Origin: Streptosporangiaceae bacterium
Lineage (GTDB): Bacteria; Actinomycetota; Actinomycetes; Streptosporangiales; Streptosporangiaceae
DNA length: 6,871 bases
Assembly (NCBI GenBank): GCA_030052355.1
Contig: JASIGS010000643.1
Coordinates: forward strand, 1-6,871
Reading direction: 5' to 3'
Shown one piece after another: positions 1 through 5,162 of the stretch. Positions within the stretch are counted from its first letter, which is position 1. Each line of letters opens with the position of its first letter. The position numbers and the translations under genes are program-made. The notes under the pieces are model-generated. The model saw only the letters and a program-made list of their open reading frames with translations, was not told the origin of the DNA and searched no databases.

Positions 1-219
1 CTGCGGTTAAACGATCTTGGAATTCGAACGTTGTGCCGGTTGCCCCCAGATTCATGCCCGGCTTCGACCGTTTTGCGCCACCCGAACTGATACAACGTCT
101 TGCGGCGCGGCATTCCTGACGCTCGCGGCAGGGGGACCGAAAGGTACAAAAGGCGCAGAAGCGCAGCGCCCGCCACAGGGCCGCGCCCCGCCGCAGAGCC
201 ACGGCGCGCCCGAGGCTAG
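1..219. other. Left-edge stretch without a supportable gene
   Basis: Lies downstream of the minus-strand oxidoreductase gene. On the plus strand one frame is open from position 3 to a TGA at 117-119 (38 codons), and parts of it read plausibly as protein (for example PGFDRFAPPELIQRLAARHS). Its third codon positions are far less G/C-rich than the neighbouring genes, so it could be the 3' end of a gene cut by the window edge or simply chance. A longer plus-strand frame starting at 17 runs antisense into the oxidoreductase gene and is a shadow. Short GC-rich inverted repeats occur near 150-210 but none has a T-tract. No tRNA or mobile-element signature was seen. Confidence 0.4.
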
Positions 220-1188
220 TCACAGCGTGAAGACGACCTTGCCGAACAGGTCGCCGGCGATCATCGCGGTAAACCCATCGGCGGCCTGGGTGAGCGGCAG
301 CACCCGGTCGATGACCGGCCGCACACCCGTCTGGACGCAGAACGTCATGAGCCGAGCCAGCTCGTCCCTGTTGCCCATCGTCGAGCCGACGACGGAGAGC
401 TGCAGGAAGAACACTCGGTTCAGGTCAGCGGGCGGAACGGTCCCGCTGGTGGCGCCGCAGATTACGACGGTCCCGCCCGGCTTCAGCGCACGCAGGGAGT
501 GCGCCCAGGTGGCCTGACCGACGGTCTCCATGACCGCGTCGACCCGCTCGGGCAGCCGCGCCCCGGCCTCGAAGACCTGGTCGGCGCCGAGCGCCAGCGC
601 CCGCTCCCGCTTGGCCGGACTGCGGCTGGTGACCCACACGCGGAACCCGCCGGCCCTGCCGAGCAGGATCAGCGCGGTGGCGACGCCGCCGCCCGCGCCC
701 TGCACGAGCACAGTCGAGCCGGGCATGACGCGGGCGCGGCCGAACAGCATGCGGAAAGCGGTCAGGTACGCCGTCGGCAGGCACGCCGCCTCCTCGAACG
801 ACAGCGCAGCAGGCTTGGGCAGCAGGTTCCGGCGCGGCACGGCCAGCCGCTCGGCGAACGTACCGTCGTGCCGCTCGGACAGCAGAGACCTGGCCGGGTC
901 GAACGTCTCGTCGCCGCCGGCCGCCAGCGGATCGCCGACCACGGCGTGCACGACGACGTCGTTGCCGTCCTCGTCGGTTCCGGCCGCGTCGCAGCCGAGG
1001 ATCATCGGCAGCCGGTCGGCCGACAGCCCGACGCCCCGCAGCGACCAGACGTCGTGGTGGTTGAGTGAAGCGGCCCTGACGGTGATGGTCGTCCACCCGT
1101 CCGGCGGGACCGGCTCGGCGTGCTCGCCCAGCACAAGACCCGCGATGGGGTTCTCGGCGTCGAAACTGGCCGCGGTGACAGCGAACAT
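220..1188 (-). CDS. MDR-family zinc-binding-dehydrogenase-like oxidoreductase (quinone oxidoreductase type)
   Basis: Predicted 322-aa cytosolic NAD(P)H-dependent oxidoreductase of the medium-chain dehydrogenase/reductase superfamily. The N-terminal GroES-like half carries the SLNHHD motif (about residues 41-46) and LGCDAAG (64-70), where zinc enzymes have their GHE-type motif. The Rossmann half has VQGAGGGVA (162-170), the nucleotide-binding glycine loop, followed by VTSRSPAKRERALALGA; Arg/Ser/Lys after the second strand suggests NADPH preference. DAVMETVG (217-224) and the C-terminal LFGKVVF fit the family. No catalytic or structural zinc Cys cluster is visible, so the common name 'zinc-binding dehydrogenase' is probably misleading and the substrate cannot be told. 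I chose the ATG at 1188 because AGGG sits 8 nt upstream and family members begin at about MFAV; an in-frame ATG at 1239 would add 17 residues with no ribosome-binding site. It is divergent from the CGNR regulator, which could control it (inference). Confidence 0.9.
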   Translation of the reverse strand: MFAVTAASFDAENPIAGLVLGEHAEPVPPDGWTTITVRAASLNHHDVWSLRGVGLSADRLPMILGCDAAGTDEDGNDVVVHAVVGDPLAAGGDETFDPARSLLSERHDGTFAERLAVPRRNLLPKPAALSFEEAACLPTAYLTAFRMLFGRARVMPGSTVLVQGAGGGVATALILLGRAGGFRVWVTSRSPAKRERALALGADQVFEAGARLPERVDAVMETVGQATWAHSLRALKPGGTVVICGATSGTVPPADLNRVFFLQLSVVGSTMGNRDELARLMTFCVQTGVRPVIDRVLPLTQAADGFTAMIAGDLFGKVVFTL

Positions 1189-1243
1189 GCACTGGACCCT
1201 AGCGCCCGGCGTCGCGGCCAACTCACGGCCGTCCCTCATTGCG

Positions 1244-1250
1244 CTTTATA
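1244..1250 (-). promoter_or_regulatory. Candidate -10 element for the oxidoreductase gene
   Basis: Read on the minus strand this is TATAAA, an A/T island in very GC-rich sequence about 55 nt upstream of the ATG at 1188. No convincing -35 hexamer lies 16-18 nt upstream, so this is only a candidate. It also sits directly upstream of the alternative ATG at 1239, which would leave too little leader for a normal ribosome-binding site and so favours the 1188 start. Confidence 0.25.
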
Positions 1251-1413
1251 AGGGGAACGACGAACTCCGGCGGCCCGGCCCTCTTGCGCGCGCCGCCCAG
1301 AGGCAAGCCGTGCCGGCTCGGCCGAGCGCGGCCGGTTAGCCGCAGCGGATTCCGGTCCAAGCTGGGCAAAGTAAAGGTTAGGCAATAAGGACACCCTCCT
1401 GGGTGGCCTGGTC

Positions 1414-1424
1414 TGTGCCATACT
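1414..1424 (+). promoter_or_regulatory. Candidate extended -10 promoter for the CGNR regulator gene
   Basis: TGC directly followed by CATACT (1419-1424) resembles an extended -10 box, about 52 nt upstream of the GTG start at 1476. There is no clear TTGACA-like -35. A small inverted repeat, CACCC-TCCT-GGGTG (1392-1405), overlaps the expected -35 position and could be an operator or chance. The rest of the 1189-1475 divergent spacer shows no gene. Confidence 0.25.
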
Positions 1425-1475
1425 CAAACCGGGAAGCGGCCTCCTCCTGTTGGACTGACGCAGGTAAGGACCGTA

Positions 1476-2039
1476 GTGAATCTGTCTTCATACGCTGGGC
1501 TGGCGGTTCGCCTCGTCAACACCCTCGCACGGGCTGACGGCGAAGCGGACCCGCTGGGCTCGCCTGACGCGTGCGCCGCGTCGCTCGGCGACCACCTCGC
1601 CGGGCAACCGACACGGCGCGATGTTTCCGTGCTCAGCTACCTGCGGGACGAGTTCGCCGCGGTCTTCACGGCGGCCGCGGCCGGCCGTGACAAAGAGGCC
1701 ATCGAGCGCCTGAACTCCCTGCTGATCCAGTTCCCGATTCAGCCAGAGCTCGTGAGCCACGATGACGTTCGCTGGCACGTGCACCTGGCCCCGCAGGGCT
1801 CGGTCTCAGACCGGTTCGCAGCAGGCGCGGTGATCGGCGTATCGCTGATGGTCTCGCTGCACGGAGTAAGCAGGCTCGGTGTCTGCGCCATCGCGTCCTG
1901 TGGCCGGGTGTTCATCGACTCAAGCCCTGGCAGGTCACGGCGATACTGTGCCGAGCACGGGCCATCGCGGGCCAACGTCAGCGCGCTTCGCCGGCAGCCG
2001 CCCTCGCTGGCGGGCCACGAGCCCGCGGCTGCCAGCTGA
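1476..2039 (+). CDS. ABATE/CGNR zinc-finger family protein with degenerate CGNR motif, putative transcription regulator
   Basis: 187 aa, probably a cytosolic DNA-binding regulator. The N-terminal LAVRLVNTLA (9-18) is the characteristic LVNT start of the ABATE domain (Pfam: putative stress-induced transcription regulator); a helical middle (about 50-135) includes LRDEFAAVF and ERLNSLL. The C-terminal finger reads CAIASCGRVFIDSS, then RRYC, then AEHGPSRANVSALRR (137-173): Cys137, Cys142 and Cys158 are present, but the fourth family Cys, which opens the CGNR motif, is missing and replaced by HG with a possible extra residue. His161 could be the fourth metal ligand (inference), or zinc binding may be lost. 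A Pro/Ala-rich tail follows. The GTG start is supported by AAGGA at 1466-1470 with a 5-nt spacer. The gene is divergent from the oxidoreductase. The effector and targets cannot be told. Confidence 0.85.
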   Translation: MNLSSYAGLAVRLVNTLARADGEADPLGSPDACAASLGDHLAGQPTRRDVSVLSYLRDEFAAVFTAAAAGRDKEAIERLNSLLIQFPIQPELVSHDDVRWHVHLAPQGSVSDRFAAGAVIGVSLMVSLHGVSRLGVCAIASCGRVFIDSSPGRSRRYCAEHGPSRANVSALRRQPPSLAGHEPAAAS

Positions 2040-2240
2040 CGGTCCCGGCCGACCTTCGTCAGACGGCCGACCATTAGCTGACCGACAGCAACAAACGAGG
2101 AGGTCTAGCTAACGGTGTTAGCTAGACCTGCAGCAAGCTGAAGCCGGTGTTAACTTTTATTACAAAGTCCGCCTTGCCGGCGACTCGATTCCGCGCCGGT
2201 TCCGCTGTCCGGCTGTGGCCTCTGACCTGCCGCTATACGG
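2040..2240. other. Intergenic region between the CGNR gene and the permease leader
   Basis: No gene is visible. It holds a direct repeat GGCCGACC (2047-2054 and 2065-2072), the perfect 12-bp inverted repeat at 2101-2129 listed separately, a second copy of CGGTGTTA (2145-2152; the first lies across the palindrome loop at 2113-2120, 32 nt away), and a strikingly AT-rich patch (2150-2168) with ACTTT-TATTAC-AAAGT symmetry. TAACTT (2151-2156) and TATACG (2234-2239) are possible -10 elements, but neither has a recognisable -35. The region probably contains the promoter and control sites of the permease. Confidence 0.5.
2101..2129. repeat. Perfect 12-bp inverted repeat (operator or hairpin)
   Basis: AGGTCTAGCTAA (2101-2112), a 5-nt spacer CGGTG, then the exact reverse complement TTAGCTAGACCT (2118-2129). 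It begins 62 nt after the CGNR stop codon. No T-run follows, and the stem is only half G/C, so it is not a textbook intrinsic terminator although it would fold as RNA. The perfect dyad with a short centre equally suits a dimeric regulator such as TetR or GntR types. A purine-rich GAGGAGG overlaps the left arm, but no start codon follows at a suitable distance. Confidence 0.75.
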
Positions 2241-2402
2241 ATGACTTACGCGTCAGTAAGGGTAAGCCCGCGCGTTGGTTCCGTGACTCGCGTTACCGAA
2301 ATGACGCCAAGTGACTTCTTCTCAGAGCCCAAGTCGATCATTACGATGTGGCGTACTCCACGGCCGTATGGCCCACGTATGCGGACCCGAAAGAAGGTCT
2401 GA
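2241..2402 (+). CDS. Possible 53-codon upstream ORF / leader peptide of the permease (doubtful)
   Basis: An ATG at 2241 opens a frame that ends with TGA at 2400-2402, one codon before the permease ATG at 2406 and in the same frame. Internal alternatives are GTG 2283 and ATG 2301. The C-terminal residues RTRKKV are encoded by the purine-rich stretch that also serves as the permease ribosome-binding site, so ribosomes finishing here would be placed at the permease start. Against it: no Shine-Dalgarno sequence precedes any of the starts, and only about 62% of codons end in G/C, well below the neighbouring genes. I do not recognise the peptide. It may be non-coding leader sequence. Confidence 0.2.
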   Translation: MTYASVRVSPRVGSVTRVTEMTPSDFFSEPKSIITMWRTPRPYGPRMRTRKKV

Positions 2403-2405
2403 ACC
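2245..2405 (+). promoter_or_regulatory. Structured 5' leader of the permease gene
   Basis: Contains CTTAC-GCGTCA-GTAAG (2245-2260) and, close to the ribosome-binding site, a nested hairpin: GCGTAC (2351-2356) pairs with GTATGC (2377-2382, one G-U) around GGCC-GTAT-GGCC (2362-2373). A competing smaller stem GTGG/CCAC (2348-2351 with 2358-2361) uses part of the same sequence. The hairpin ends 9 nt before the AGAAGG ribosome-binding site (2392-2397). The arrangement could regulate translation, but stems are short and I do not recognise a known riboswitch. GGGTAA at 2260-2265 resembles the -10 of stress sigma factors (SigB/SigF type), with only a weak upstream GGAT (2239-2242). Confidence 0.3.
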
Positions 2406-4082
2406 ATGGCAGCTGAGTCTGTCGCTACAGTTACCAGACCGGCGGATGTCGGCCTTAAGCGGGAGATGGGTCTTATCGGAGGCATGTGGGCCTCCGAAAC
2501 CTCCATCATCGGCTCGGGCTGGCTCTTCGGCTCTTGGTACGCCGCCTCCGCGGCGGGCACCGCGGCCCTGCTGGCCTGGGGCATCGCCGGCGTGATCGTC
2601 ATCATCATCGCGCTGGTGCACGCGGAGCTTGGCGGGATGTACCCGGTCGCGGGCGGAACGGCCAGGTTCCCGCACTTCGCGTTCGGCAGCGTTGCCGGCA
2701 CGTCGTTCGGGTTCTTCTCCTGGCTACAGGCCGTCTGCGTGGCGCCGATCGAGTGCTTCGCCGTGATGCAGTACGCCTCGTACTACTGGCACAGCGTCTA
2801 CAACACCTCGACGGGCGTCACGACGGGGCTTGGCTTCCTGATGACGATCATCCTGATGGCGATCTTCACGGGGATCAACTTCCTCGCCATGCGGCTCTTC
2901 AACAGGGTGAACGCGGGCATCATGTGGTGGAAGATCGCGATCCCGGTGATCGCGATTGTCATCCTGCTGTTCAAGTTCCACCCGAGCAACTTCGGCTCGC
3001 ACGGTGGCTTCATGCCCTTCGGCATGAAGAGCGTCTTCAGCGCGATTCCGACCGCTGGCATCGTGTTCGCCTACCTCGGCTTTGAACAGGCCGACCAGCT
3101 AGCAGCCGAGATCAAGAACCCGCAGAAGAACCTGCCGCGCGCGATCATCGGCGCGATCCTGATCGGCACCCTGGTCTACATCCTGCTGCAGGTGGTGTTC
3201 ATCGGCGCGATGAAGCCCAGCTTGCTGACCGGCGGCTGGGGCGGACTGAGTAGCAACACCGGCCTCGCCAGCGGCCCATTCGCGTTCCTCGCTGGGATAG
3301 TCGGGCTGGGCGCGCTAGCGACGGTGCTGCGAATCGACGCGGTCGTCTCCCCGTTCGGCACCGGGCTGATCTACCAGACGTCCACGTCGCGGATCGGCTA
3401 CGGCCTGGCCAGGAACCGCTACTACCCGCAGATCTTCGCCAAGACCGACAGGAACGGCGTTCCCTGGTTCAGCCTGATCTGCGCGTTCGTGTTCGGCCTG
3501 GTCTTCCTGCTGCCGTTCCCGAGCTGGAAGTCCTTGGTCGGTCTCGTCACGTCGGCGTCAGTGCTGATGTATGCGGGCGCACCGCTGTCGCTTGCCGCGT
3601 TCCGCAAGCAGGTCCCGGACGCGGCTAGGCCCTACCGGATGCCTGGCGCGGTCTGGATGGCGCCACTGGCGTTCATCTTCTGCTGCGAGATCATCTACTG
3701 GTCCGGCTTCGACACGGTCTGGAAGCTCGGCATCTGCGTCGTCATCGGCTACATCCTGATCGGCACGTCGATGGCGTTCGACAAGAACCGGCCGCCGCTT
3801 GACTGGAAGTCGGCGCAGTGGCTGCCGATCTTCCTCATCGGGATGGGCATCATCTCCTGGCAGGGCCGCTACTGCAGCAACGGTCCGGCCCGGGCGGTGG
3901 GCGCGAGCTGCAGTGCCACCAACCGCATCCCGTTCTGGTGGGACATCGCCATCGTGGCAGTGTTCGCCCTGATCATCTACTTCTGGGCACAGGCCACGCG
4001 CCTGCCGCGGCAGGAGATGCAGGACCTCGTTGCCCGGCAGTCGGGCGAGCACGAGCCAGGCGGAGCTACCGCCGAGGCCTGA
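2406..4082 (+). CDS. APC-superfamily amino acid permease, about 14 membrane segments
   Basis: 558-aa inner-membrane secondary transporter of the amino acid-polyamine-organocation superfamily. Family marks: the unwound TM1 motif GSGWLFG (36-42; the usual form is GSGIF), GGMYP (76-80) after TM2, GFE (225-227) in TM6, then the conserved cytoplasmic stretch EIKNPQKNLPRA (235-246), and TSTSRIGYGLARNRYYPQIFA after TM8 with NGVPW (350-354). Hydrophobic segments lie near 26-48, 52-75, 95-120, 140-160, 172-190, 212-230, 247-268, 288-312, 355-371, 378-397, 415-432, 438-456, 471-485 and 511-530. With the N-terminus inside, the loop before the last segment is outside and has Cys490 and Cys502, which could form a disulfide (inference). 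The substrate cannot be assigned. ATG start supported by AGAAGG with an 8-nt spacer. Transcribed alone, between a long leader and a strong terminator. Confidence 0.9.
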   Translation: MAAESVATVTRPADVGLKREMGLIGGMWASETSIIGSGWLFGSWYAASAAGTAALLAWGIAGVIVIIIALVHAELGGMYPVAGGTARFPHFAFGSVAGTSFGFFSWLQAVCVAPIECFAVMQYASYYWHSVYNTSTGVTTGLGFLMTIILMAIFTGINFLAMRLFNRVNAGIMWWKIAIPVIAIVILLFKFHPSNFGSHGGFMPFGMKSVFSAIPTAGIVFAYLGFEQADQLAAEIKNPQKNLPRAIIGAILIGTLVYILLQVVFIGAMKPSLLTGGWGGLSSNTGLASGPFAFLAGIVGLGALATVLRIDAVVSPFGTGLIYQTSTSRIGYGLARNRYYPQIFAKTDRNGVPWFSLICAFVFGLVFLLPFPSWKSLVGLVTSASVLMYAGAPLSLAAFRKQVPDAARPYRMPGAVWMAPLAFIFCCEIIYWSGFDTVWKLGICVVIGYILIGTSMAFDKNRPPLDWKSAQWLPIFLIGMGIISWQGRYCSNGPARAVGASCSATNRIPFWWDIAIVAVFALIIYFWAQATRLPRQEMQDLVARQSGEHEPGGATAEA

Positions 4083-4104
4083 CTCGGCTCATAGCACTGA
4101 CAGT

Positions 4105-4138
4105 CCGCTGGCCCGCCCCGTTCGGGGCGGGCCAGCGG
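4105..4138. terminator. Bidirectional terminator-type hairpin between convergent genes
   Basis: CCGCTGGCCCGCCCC (4105-4119) and its exact reverse complement (4124-4138) flank the loop GTTC, giving a 15-bp perfect, almost all-G/C stem. It starts 22 nt after the permease stop codon, and its right arm ends 5 nt from the end of sodX on the other strand, so it can serve both transcripts. The following T-run is short (CTTT), as is common for actinomycete terminators. Confidence 0.9.
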
Positions 4139-4143
4139 CGCTT

Positions 4144-4506
4144 TCACCCACCCGATCGCGGCCGGTGGTAACGAAGCAGCACCCGCCCCTCGATCAGATC
4201 GGGCGGAACGACCCCGAACGACCGGCTGTCCACCGCGCCCGCACCGGGATTGTCCGACTCCAGCCACCAGCCGCCTGGCTGCTCTCGGACTGCGCGCTTG
4301 ACCACGAGCATGTCGGTCCGGCTCGGGTAGCGAGCTATCACGACCTGACCGGCTCGCACCCGCGGCGGACGCCCCGGCCGCAGTCCGCGCCAGGCGAGCA
4401 GCCAGTCCCCCGGCCGCAGCGCTGGCTCCATGGACCGCTCGGCGACCGCGACCCGCCAGAGCGGCCAGCGCGCGGTGACAGCCACACTCGGCAACCGCCT
4501 GCGCAC
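4144..4506 (-). CDS. sodX: Nickel-type superoxide dismutase maturation protease (S26/S24 signal-peptidase-like)
   Basis: 120-aa serine protease of the type I signal peptidase fold, expected to remove the N-terminal leader of the adjacent SodN so that nickel can bind. SMEPALRPGD (25-34) is the box with the nucleophile Ser25; Lys70 in LVVKRAV (67-73) is the likely general base; SDN (84-86) and DSRSFGVV (93-100) match the C-terminal conserved boxes. No membrane segment is evident, in keeping with a cytosolic substrate, unlike secretory signal peptidases. The GTG start at 4506 is supported by GGAGG 5 nt upstream on the minus strand; a nearby ATG at 4510 is out of frame and too close to that site. 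The start codons of sodX and sodN are 83 nt apart and divergent, which is the main support for the specific name over a generic S24/S26 protease. Confidence 0.88.
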   Translation of the reverse strand: MRRRLPSVAVTARWPLWRVAVAERSMEPALRPGDWLLAWRGLRPGRPPRVRAGQVVIARYPSRTDMLVVKRAVREQPGGWWLESDNPGAGAVDSRSFGVVPPDLIEGRVLLRYHRPRSGG

Positions 4507-4538
4507 GCATCCCTCCCGCCTGCGGCAAGGGCCAACGC

Positions 4539-4546
4539 GATAATGT
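4539..4546 (+). promoter_or_regulatory. Candidate sodN -10 element
   Basis: GATAATGT in the divergent sodX-sodN spacer contains GATAAT and TAATGT, both close to a -10 consensus, about 45 nt upstream of the sodN start. No -35 match lies 16-18 nt upstream, which may mean activator dependence or another sigma factor. No clear Nur-type (TTGC...GCAA) dyad was seen in the spacer, although nickel control of SOD genes is known in Streptomyces. Confidence 0.3.
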
Positions 4547-4589
4547 CGGAACCGGCAGACCAGTGATCACGGATGAGAGAAGGCGATCA

Positions 4590-4997
4590 ATGAGGCTGTT
4601 CGCACGTCTCCTCGCGCCGAAGGTTACCGTGCACGCCCACTGCGACCTCCCCTGTGGCGTGTACGACCCGGCGCAAGCGCGGATCGAGGCCGAGTCGGTC
4701 AAGGCAATCTGCGAGAAATACCAGGCGAACTCCGACCCGGAGTTCCGCATCAGGGCCCTGCAGATCAAGGAAGAGCGGTCTGAGCTCGTCAAGCATCACC
4801 TGTGGGTGCTCTGGACCGACTACTTCAAGCCACCGCATTTCGAGAAGTACCCGCACCTGCACCAGCTGTTCAACGAGGCAACCAAGCTGGCAGGCGCTGG
4901 CGGCACGAAGGGCAGTGCCGACCCGGCCAAGGCGGACGAACTGCTTGGCAAGATCGAGGAGATCAGCAAGATCTTCTGGGAGACCAAGCAGGGCTGA
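4590..4997 (+). CDS. sodN: Nickel superoxide dismutase precursor
   Basis: 135-aa precursor of the cytosolic homohexameric Ni-SOD, which converts superoxide to hydrogen peroxide and oxygen. The nickel hook HCDLPCGVY begins at residue 17: after cleavage at Ala16-His17, His1 (amine and imidazole), Cys2 and Cys6 bind nickel, and Asp3 and Tyr9 are also conserved. All hook residues are intact. The predicted mature chain is 119 aa, close to the 117 aa of the Streptomyces enzyme. The helical core is typical: DPAQARIEAESV, KYQANSDPEFRIRAL, WTDYFKPPHFEKYPHLHQL and the C-terminal KIFWETK. The ATG at 4590 is preferred because GAGAGAAGG (4575-4583) lies 6 nt upstream; an in-frame GTG at 4563 would add 9 residues and overlap that site. 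The leader MRLFARLLAPKVTVHA is short and basic, with no export signal. Paired with divergent sodX. Confidence 0.97.
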   Translation: MRLFARLLAPKVTVHAHCDLPCGVYDPAQARIEAESVKAICEKYQANSDPEFRIRALQIKEERSELVKHHLWVLWTDYFKPPHFEKYPHLHQLFNEATKLAGAGGTKGSADPAKADELLGKIEEISKIFWETKQG

Positions 4998-4998
4998 G

Positions 4999-5051
4999 CC
5001 GAAGCTTCCGACCGGCGGGCCGCGCGGCGGTCCGCCGGTCGTCCGCTTCGG
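4999..5051 (+). terminator. Two-part hairpin after sodN (terminator or stable 3'-UTR end)
   Basis: An outer stem CCGAAGC/GCTTCGG (4999-5005 with 5045-5051) and an inner stem GACCGGCGG/CCGCCGGTC (5010-5018 with 5032-5040) are separated by a small internal loop (TTCC opposite GTCC). The inner stem can extend by a G-U pair and CCG/CGG around a CGCGG loop. It starts 2 nt after the sodN stop codon. It has no T-run beyond GGCCACCAAAA, so it may terminate inefficiently or mainly protect the 3' end. Confidence 0.75.
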
Positions 5052-5162
5052 GCCACCAAAATGGGCCTAGCCGATTTCTCTGCAATCGGATGGTCACTGT
5101 AAGTTGCGATAGAGGCCACCGCCCGCAAGCGACAGGCTAGCCCTGCAACTGTGGAGGTATGA
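5052..5162. other. Spacer upstream of the anti-sigma/sigma operon
   Basis: Probably contains the operon promoter. Visible elements are the inverted repeat CCGATT-TCTCTGC-AATCGG (5071-5089), TAAGTT (5100-5105) as a possible -10 and TTGCG/CGCAA (5104-5108 with 5124-5128). No GGGTA-type stress-sigma -10 was found here, so autoregulation by the encoded sigma factor is not apparent. GGAGG (5153-5157) is the ribosome-binding site of the next gene. Confidence 0.35.

Noticed and set aside
22..28. TTCGAAC resembling a tRNA T-loop
   Set aside because: No acceptor or anticodon stems can be built around it.
17..517. 166-codon plus-strand open frame at the left edge
   Set aside because: Most of it is antisense to the oxidoreductase, and the composition and codon pattern are not gene-like.
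425..1339. Several long open frames (189-269 codons) overlapping the oxidoreductase gene
   Set aside because: They are Arg/Ala/Pro-rich products of high-GC shadow frames, and the minus-strand frame has clear MDR motifs.
1236..1427. 63-codon minus-strand open frame upstream of the oxidoreductase
   Set aside because: No recognisable sequence, no ribosome-binding site, and it covers the divergent promoter spacer.
1450..1455. TTGGAC as a -35 box before the CGNR gene
   Set aside because: The matching -10 would fall on the start codon itself, and nothing there fits.
2246..2701. 151-codon minus-strand open frame across the permease leader and start
   Set aside because: It is the antisense shadow of the permease N-terminus, with no family similarity that I can see.
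4105..4138. Long hairpin considered as a mobile-element end or repeat
   Set aside because: Its position between two convergent stop codons and its stem-loop form fit a shared terminator, and no target duplication or transposase is present.
3977..4792. 271-codon minus-strand open frame across the permease end, sodX and sodN
   Set aside because: It runs antisense through three well-recognised genes in another frame and shows no family motif; long antisense frames are expected at high GC.
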